From Microbacterium sp. (GTDB lineage Bacteria; Actinomycetota; Actinomycetes; Actinomycetales; Microbacteriaceae), in assembly GCF_031178445.1 (NCBI RefSeq), contig NZ_JAPSIY010000002.1, positions 310,001 to 374,000 on the forward strand: 64,000 nt of DNA, in the 5' to 3' direction. A program made the position numbers and the translations under genes. The notes beneath the pieces were generated by a model that was given only the letters and a program-made list of their open reading frames with translations, ran no database searches and was not told where the DNA came from. This document shows positions 58,446-64,000 of this stretch, piece after piece (position 1 is the first letter of the stretch; each line of letters opens with the position of its first letter).

Positions 58446-60992
58446 CTACGGGGGTCCGTCCGCCGGCCCCGACCCCGCGCCGTGATCGCCGAGCAGCAGC
58501 CGCAGCCGCGCCAGCATCTCGGAGCGCGAGGACGCCCCCAGACGGCGCCGGATGTGGGCGATGTGGTGCTCGACCGTGCGCGGAGAGATGAAGATCGTGT
58601 CACCGATCTCGGCGTAGGTGCGTCCCCTCAGCACCAGCTGGGCGACCTCGATCTCGCGATCGCTCAGCACCTCCTCCGGGGCGGTCTCGACCGCAGCGGA
58701 GGCGTCGTCGTCGGATTCCGCGCCCGTCGGTCGTGGGGCGCCCTCACTCGGGTGCAGTTCGCGCGCGCATGCGAGCAGCTGGGCAGCGACCCTGCGATCG
58801 GTGGTGCGCGCCGCGCCGTGCCCCGCCAGCCGCGCGGCGTCCCACAGCAGACCGATCCGCGCCAGCGACTCCGCGGCACCAACGACCGCCTCCTGGTCCA
58901 CCGTCCCGGCGAGCACGGCGGTCCACACCCGGCCGGCTCTCGCCATGCAGGCGGCCACCTGGCTGTGCACTGACGCCGCGACCAGCGCCTTGGCGTGCGG
59001 TGCGAGTCGTTCCGGACTGCTCAGCAGGATCCCCTGCTGCAGCGCCGACCACCTGACGTGAGACGTCCATAGCGGCGGGCTGCCCAACCGCTCGACGATG
59101 TCGAGCGCGCGGGTGAGATGGGGCTGCACCGACTCAGCGTCGCCGACCCTGGTCGCCGCGCTGAAGAACTCCGCGAACGGATGCAGCAGGAAGAGATCGA
59201 CCTCGGCCCGCAGCAGGACGCCGCGGGCGTCGGACCAGCTCGCCTCGAGACCCACCGCGTCGTCGTAGCGTCGGGCCAGCGCCACGCGCACCGCGTGCGC
59301 GAGCAGATCGTCTCGGGCGCAGAGCGGGAGGGCGGCCGACGCGAGTCGAAGCGATTCGCGTGCATCGTGCGCGCGCGCCTGCTGCACCGAGATCCACGCT
59401 CGCCACAGCTGCAATCGCGGACGCGCCCACGGGCCGCCGTGGTCGCCGTTGATCGCGTCGTCGATCACACTGCGCGCGGTTGGAAGCGCTCCGAGGTTCA
59501 GCGCTGTGACAGCCGCGATCACGGCCGGCAGTTCACAGATGGGGTCGACGGCATGCGCGGCCGTGTACGTCTCCGCCGCACGCACGAGGTCGGCGAGTGC
59601 GGATGCCCCGCCGTCCGGCGCGATCGACGCGCGCAGACCGGCGCGAAGCATCTCCATCGAGACGCTGTGCGCGGAAGGCAGCGTGGCGCCGGGGGCGGCG
59701 GCGTCGGGCGGGTCGACGGAGCCGACACCGAATGAGGCGATGGTCGCGTCTGCGATGCGCGCTGCATCCGTCGGGAGGACCAGGCGATGCACGTCGTGTG
59801 CTCTCTGCATCATCGCCCTGGACGCCCACACCGCGGCGGTGATGTCCGACAGCCCGTCGCGGCGTGCGTCCGCGATGCTGTCGTCGAGCGGATGCTCCCT
59901 CAGCGCGTCCTCGGCGAGCGCGGCGGCCGTCTGGAAGTCGCCGGAGGACCACGCCGCTCTGGCCCGCCGTGGCATGAGCTCGGCGGCGGGGGCGCCGCAG
60001 TCGATCGCGCGCCGGTACAGGTCCGCGGCGCGCAGCGGGTCGCTGCGCAGCAGATCGTCGGCGAACGTCGTGAGTGCGACGGAGATGCGCTCGTCCTGCA
60101 GCCCGGTGAGCAGAGCCGATTCCTCTGCGGCCTGCGCCTGCAGCCCGCCGGCGGAGCGGAGGCTCGCCTCGAGCAGCCGGCGGGCGGGGATGCTCGCTCG
60201 TACGGCGCGCCGTACCAGCGGCACGGGCAGGCCGTTGCGCTGCAGTAGGCCCTCGGCATGGCCCCGCTTCAGCCATTCGTCCGGCGAGTCGGCTGGCAGG
60301 GCGGCACCGACCGGTGCGACACAGATCTCCTCGATCCGCTCGCGGAGTTCGCGGTCGACCGTGTCGAGCCGGTGGGCGATGGCCTCGGCGAGCGATCGAT
60401 CGAGTTCGTCATGGCCGCGGCCGCCGGCGCAGTCGCGCTCGTCGTGCCGGCGCAGAGTCTCGTCGACCAACCAGGCCACGCCGCCGGTCATCTCGAGCAC
60501 GTGCTCGACGCATCCGTCTGACATCGCACGCTCGTCACCGAGGTGATCGAGCAGGTCCGAGCGCAGCACATGCCCCAGCACGACGACGGGGCTGTGACCT
60601 TCCAGCATCCGCACGATGTCGCGCGACGCGGCCGTCGCCGGCCATGGACGCCTGGCGACGATGAGAGCGGCGTCGGGATCCTCCGCCCGCTCACGGAGCG
60701 GCGCGAGCAGAGCGTCATCCCACAGGTGCAGGTCGTCGACCATCAGCACGTGCGACCGCGAGATGCGGCTCACATCCGCTTCCGGTCCGCGCAGCAGGGT
60801 CGTCTCCCGCCCTCGGCGCGCGAGCGCATCGCGCAGATGCCGCAGTCCGGTGGATTTGCCCGATCCCGCATTGCCGATCAGCACGGCCCGCGGAACCGGT
60901 GCGGCGATGGTTTCGAGCACCGGCTGCAGCTGCCGCTCCCAGGCGATCGGGCCGCCTGCTGACGTCGAGAGAACTGTCGTCGTGGTCGTCAT
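58446..60992 (-). CDS. Large P-loop ATPase LuxR-type regulator (LAL-like, IniR-like by context)
   Basis: N-terminal Walker A 'RAVLIGNAGSGKSTGLRHLRD', 'VLMVDDLHLWDDALL'; C-terminal 'LSDREIEVAQLVLRGRTYAEIGDTIFISPRTVEHHIAHIRRRLGASSRSEMLARL' LuxR HTH. Confidence 0.88.
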   Translation of the reverse strand: MTTTTTVLSTSAGGPIAWERQLQPVLETIAAPVPRAVLIGNAGSGKSTGLRHLRDALARRGRETTLLRGPEADVSRISRSHVLMVDDLHLWDDALLAPLRERAEDPDAALIVARRPWPATAASRDIVRMLEGHSPVVVLGHVLRSDLLDHLGDERAMSDGCVEHVLEMTGGVAWLVDETLRRHDERDCAGGRGHDELDRSLAEAIAHRLDTVDRELRERIEEICVAPVGAALPADSPDEWLKRGHAEGLLQRNGLPVPLVRRAVRASIPARRLLEASLRSAGGLQAQAAEESALLTGLQDERISVALTTFADDLLRSDPLRAADLYRRAIDCGAPAAELMPRRARAAWSSGDFQTAAALAEDALREHPLDDSIADARRDGLSDITAAVWASRAMMQRAHDVHRLVLPTDAARIADATIASFGVGSVDPPDAAAPGATLPSAHSVSMEMLRAGLRASIAPDGGASALADLVRAAETYTAAHAVDPICELPAVIAAVTALNLGALPTARSVIDDAINGDHGGPWARPRLQLWRAWISVQQARAHDARESLRLASAALPLCARDDLLAHAVRVALARRYDDAVGLEASWSDARGVLLRAEVDLFLLHPFAEFFSAATRVGDAESVQPHLTRALDIVERLGSPPLWTSHVRWSALQQGILLSSPERLAPHAKALVAASVHSQVAACMARAGRVWTAVLAGTVDQEAVVGAAESLARIGLLWDAARLAGHGAARTTDRRVAAQLLACARELHPSEGAPRPTGAESDDDASAAVETAPEEVLSDREIEVAQLVLRGRTYAEIGDTIFISPRTVEHHIAHIRRRLGASSRSEMLARLRLLLGDHGAGSGPADGPP

Positions 60993-61007
60993 GACGTCGA
61001 TCGGCGC

Positions 61008-62876
61008 TCAGGCGACCGGCTCCGCGGTCGGTGGGCCCGACGGCTCCGGGGTGGGCTCGGGTTCCGGGGCGGGTTCGGGCGCCGGTTCCGGCGTCGGATC
61101 CGGGGTCGGCTGCGGATCGGCAGGCGTCGACGTATCGTCGGCGGGGGTGACCGGATCGGGTTCAGGCGTCGGCGTCGGCGTCGGGTCGGTGACGGGGGCG
61201 GGATCGGTCGTAGGGTCGGGAGTCGGCGTCGGGTCGGTCGTCGCGGCCGGCTCCGGTGCAGGATCAGTCGCGGGGGTGGGCTCCGCCTCGCCGGGCGCGG
61301 GGGAGGGGCGACCGCCGGATGCGGGAGGCGAGGTCGTCCCGCCCGAGGGCCGGGAGGGCGCCGTGCCAGCATCGTCGGTGGAGTCAGGTGGAGTGATACG
61401 CGGCCCACCACCTGCCTCGGCGCCGTCTGATGCATCCGACTGCTCCGGCGGCGCAGTGCTTTCGCCCGCCTCGGGAGAGGATGACGGTGCGGCGGCGGTC
61501 GTGAAGCCTGACGAGGCCGAGCGGTCCAGCGCCAGCGGGCCATGGGAGCCTGCGAGCACGTGGCCTGCTGCCTCCGCGGCGTCGCCGCCCGCGCCGAGAC
61601 GCGTCGTCGTGCCGAGCACCAGTCCGCCCGCCACCAGTACGGACGCGGCCACGAGCGCGGCGGCCGCGGCGTACGGCACCGAGAGCCGCGCGACTGCCTG
61701 GCGCTTGCCGGCGCCGCGGCGCAGCGACCGGTGAACGGGCGCACGGTCGGTCATCGACACGGGGGTGAGATCGGGTGCGGATGCCGCGGATGCCGCGGCT
61801 GCCAGTTCGCGACGCCGCTCGCCCTCCTGCCAGGACAGGCGGGCGCAGCCCATGGCGACAGCGCTGCGCGGGTCATCCGGCACGGTCAGGGGGCGGTCGA
61901 ACCGCTCGGACAGACGCTGCGCGACCAGCGGCGTGCGCGATGCGCCTCCCACCAGGAGGATCTCGTCGACGTCGCCCTCGTCGACCCCGGTGATCTCCAG
62001 CACCCGCTCCAGCGCGTCGAGGGTGATGCGCAGTGGCTCTGCGGCGAGATCCTCCAGTTCAGCGCGTGTCAGCCGCACCATGCCGGCGTCGGCCCCGCCG
62101 GGCGCGGGCATCACGGCATCCGATTCGAAGGACAGCGTCTCCTTGGCGTGCACGGCGCTGCGGCGCAGCATCTGCGTGTCGTGGTGCAGGGAGCTCTTCT
62201 CCCCGCCTTCGGGCCCGGGCGAGGTGGCCAGCACGTGCCGCAGCAGGGATTCGTCGATGTCGGCACCGCCGACCTCCTGCCGGAACGTGCCGAGCAGCAC
62301 GCCGTCGCGCAGTACGCTCGCCTCGAACCCCGACCCGCCCAGGTCGTAGACGGCGACGATGCCGGCGGCCTCCGGCCCTTCCGGTTCGAGCGCGTGCACG
62401 GCGGCGACGGCGGCAGCGGTGAGCGCGACCTCTCCGACCCCGCACTGGCGAATCGCCTCGCGGAGCGCGTCTGCACGGTGCCCACCCCACCCCGTGGGGT
62501 GGGTGACCGCGACCATCAGCGGCCGGGAGCCCTCACGCTCGGAGACCGCCGCCACGATCGAACGCACCAGACGGGCGACGAGGTGTTCGGCGCGCACCGC
62601 GAAGCCCCCGACCACCAGCGGCACGTCATCGCCGACGTGGTGCAGGAATCCGCGGATCAATCGCTCCGGACGTTCCAGGCCGCTCTTCAGACCCGCCGAC
62701 CCGAAGAGCACGTCGCCATCGTCGGCGATGAACGCGACAGCCTCGATGACGGAACGTTCGCCGTCGGCCGCGAACGGCGCGACATCGACTCCTCCGCTCG
62801 GCGCGATGCGAGCGGTGGCCGCCGTGAAAGAGGTCACCCCAGCATCGATCGCGAGCGAGTACCCGGATGGGCACAT
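61008..62876 (-). CDS. Hsp70-family protein with TM helix and Pro/Thr/Glu-rich C-terminal tail
   Basis: 'LAIDAGVTSFTAATA', 'IVAVYDLGGSGFEASVL', 'ILLVGGASRTPLVAQRLSERF' Hsp70 ATPase motifs; 'YAAAAALVAASVLVAGGLVLG' TM; tail of PTPEP/PAPEP repeats. Confidence 0.87.
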   Translation of the reverse strand: MCPSGYSLAIDAGVTSFTAATARIAPSGGVDVAPFAADGERSVIEAVAFIADDGDVLFGSAGLKSGLERPERLIRGFLHHVGDDVPLVVGGFAVRAEHLVARLVRSIVAAVSEREGSRPLMVAVTHPTGWGGHRADALREAIRQCGVGEVALTAAAVAAVHALEPEGPEAAGIVAVYDLGGSGFEASVLRDGVLLGTFRQEVGGADIDESLLRHVLATSPGPEGGEKSSLHHDTQMLRRSAVHAKETLSFESDAVMPAPGGADAGMVRLTRAELEDLAAEPLRITLDALERVLEITGVDEGDVDEILLVGGASRTPLVAQRLSERFDRPLTVPDDPRSAVAMGCARLSWQEGERRRELAAAASAASAPDLTPVSMTDRAPVHRSLRRGAGKRQAVARLSVPYAAAAALVAASVLVAGGLVLGTTTRLGAGGDAAEAAGHVLAGSHGPLALDRSASSGFTTAAAPSSSPEAGESTAPPEQSDASDGAEAGGGPRITPPDSTDDAGTAPSRPSGGTTSPPASGGRPSPAPGEAEPTPATDPAPEPAATTDPTPTPDPTTDPAPVTDPTPTPTPEPDPVTPADDTSTPADPQPTPDPTPEPAPEPAPEPEPTPEPSGPPTAEPVA

Positions 62877-62996
62877 CGGCTTTTCCCCAGTCTTATCCAG
62901 CTCCCCCAAGCTTTGGACAGTGTCACTATAGGGCGTAAACCGACGCGGCACCAGAGGCCGCATCCTGGTATACCGCGCGGCGCCTAAGCTTGACCG

Positions 62997-63923
62997 GTGA
63001 GCACCGCCCTCGACACCACGCGCAGCAGCGGAATCGCCTACACGGTCGGCGCCTATCTCATCTGGGGTGTGCTGCCGCTCTACTTCCTCGCGCTCGCCCC
63101 TACGGGGCCGTGGGAGGTGGTCGCCTGGCGGGTGCTGCTGTCGCTCGCATTCTGCATCCTGCTGCTCACCGTGATGCGCGGATGGCCCGCCCTCGTCGCC
63201 ATCGTGCGGCAACCGCGCCTGCTGGGATGGACGGCACTCGCGGGGCTGCTCATCTACATCAACTGGCAGGTGTTCCTGCTCGGCACCCTCGACGGCAAGG
63301 TCATCGAGACCAGCCTCGGCTACTTCATCAACCCGATCTTCACCGTGCTGCTCGGCGTCTTCGTGCTGCGCGAGCGCATCACCCGACTGCAGTGGGCGGC
63401 GATCGCCATCGCCGCGATCGCCGTCGTCGTCATCGTGGTCGCCTATGGCGCCTTCCCCTGGATCGCCCTGTCGCTCACGGCGTCCTTCGGCGTGTACGGA
63501 CTGGTCAAGAAGAGGATCGGCTCATCGGTGGACGCCGTCAGCGGGCTGACCCTCGAATCGTTCTGGCTCATCCCGATCGCCGTCGTCACGCTGGTGGTCG
63601 TCGGGCAGAGCGACGGGATCACCTTCGGACATGTGAGCGCCTGGCACACCGCGCTGGTCGCATTCGCCGGCGTCGCCACCGCTGTGCCGCTGCTGCTGTT
63701 CGCGGCGGGGACACGTCGGGTCGACCTCAGCCTGGTCGGGATGATCCAGTTCATCACCCCCGTAATGCAGTTCCTGGTCGGGTGGGCGCTGCTGGGTGAG
63801 CCGATGCCGCCAGAGCGCTGGGCCGGATTCGTCATCGTCTGGGTCGCGATCGCGGTGTTCATCGTCGATCTCACGATCGCCGCTCGTCGCGGCCGTCGCG
63901 AGAAGCCGGCACCGCTCGTCTGA
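62997..63923 (+). CDS. rarD: EamA-family transporter RarD
   Basis: 'GIAYTVGAYLIWGVLPLYFLAL', 'INWQVFLLGTLDGKVIETSLGYFINPIFTVLLGVFVLRERITRLQWAAIAIA'. Confidence 0.92.
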   Translation: MSTALDTTRSSGIAYTVGAYLIWGVLPLYFLALAPTGPWEVVAWRVLLSLAFCILLLTVMRGWPALVAIVRQPRLLGWTALAGLLIYINWQVFLLGTLDGKVIETSLGYFINPIFTVLLGVFVLRERITRLQWAAIAIAAIAVVVIVVAYGAFPWIALSLTASFGVYGLVKKRIGSSVDAVSGLTLESFWLIPIAVVTLVVVGQSDGITFGHVSAWHTALVAFAGVATAVPLLLFAAGTRRVDLSLVGMIQFITPVMQFLVGWALLGEPMPPERWAGFVIVWVAIAVFIVDLTIAARRGRREKPAPLV

Positions 63924-64000
63924 GCCCTGTGCGTGCAGTCGGCCGGCTGCACGCACAGGCACTCGGATCGTTAGGGGACCGAGACAGAAGGCCCGCACCC

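Noticed and set aside
61020-61330. Short-period GGTCGG/GGTTCC-like DNA repeat considered as an intergenic satellite
   Set aside because: It is coding: reverse strand encodes the Pro/Thr/Glu-rich tail of the Hsp70 protein
61542-62987. 481-aa + strand ORF opposite Hsp70
   Set aside because: Antisense shadow of a well-supported Hsp70 frame

Overview
High-GC actinobacterial chromosomal window; gene content and codon usage look like a Microbacteriaceae/Microbacterium-type genome, which is inference. It has three blocks. (1) About 1-40 kb is a large exopolysaccharide/cell-surface glycan locus. It contains a truncated Wzx-like flippase, about 12 glycosyltransferases, a Stealth phosphotransferase, UDP-glucose dehydrogenase, a Wzy/ligase-like membrane protein, two Wzz/BY-kinases, a pyruvyltransferase-like protein, a priming sugar transferase, signal peptidase I, a low-MW protein tyrosine phosphatase and GalE. 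Embedded in it are two nucleotidyltransferase+PqqD modules, an HprK-like kinase with a C-terminal PqqD-like module, a MauE-redoxin fusion, two paralogous AraC regulators and three small Tat-leader proteins. (2) About 40-51.8 kb is housekeeping: coaA, glmS, acpS, alr, tsaE, tsaB, rimI, tsaD, a methyltransferase, and groES behind two CIRCE elements. (3) About 51.85-62.9 kb is an iniBAC-like locus. It contains two homologous Asn/Asp-rich IniB-like proteins, two dynamin-like GTPases, a small acidic protein, a small membrane protein, a large P-loop LuxR regulator, and an Hsp70 with a transmembrane segment and a Pro/Thr/Glu-rich tail. The strongest candidates for something undescribed are: (a) the iniBAC-like dynamin/Hsp70 locus, with a shared 18-bp palindrome upstream of both iniB-like genes; (b) the HprK/PqqD/nucleotidyltransferase system in the glycan locus; (c) an AbiEi-like gene bracketed by near-identical 74-bp composite repeats; and (d) recurrent TGGGGA tracts in the leaders of several glycan genes. 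All calls come from reading the sequence and the supplied ORFs; no database search was run.
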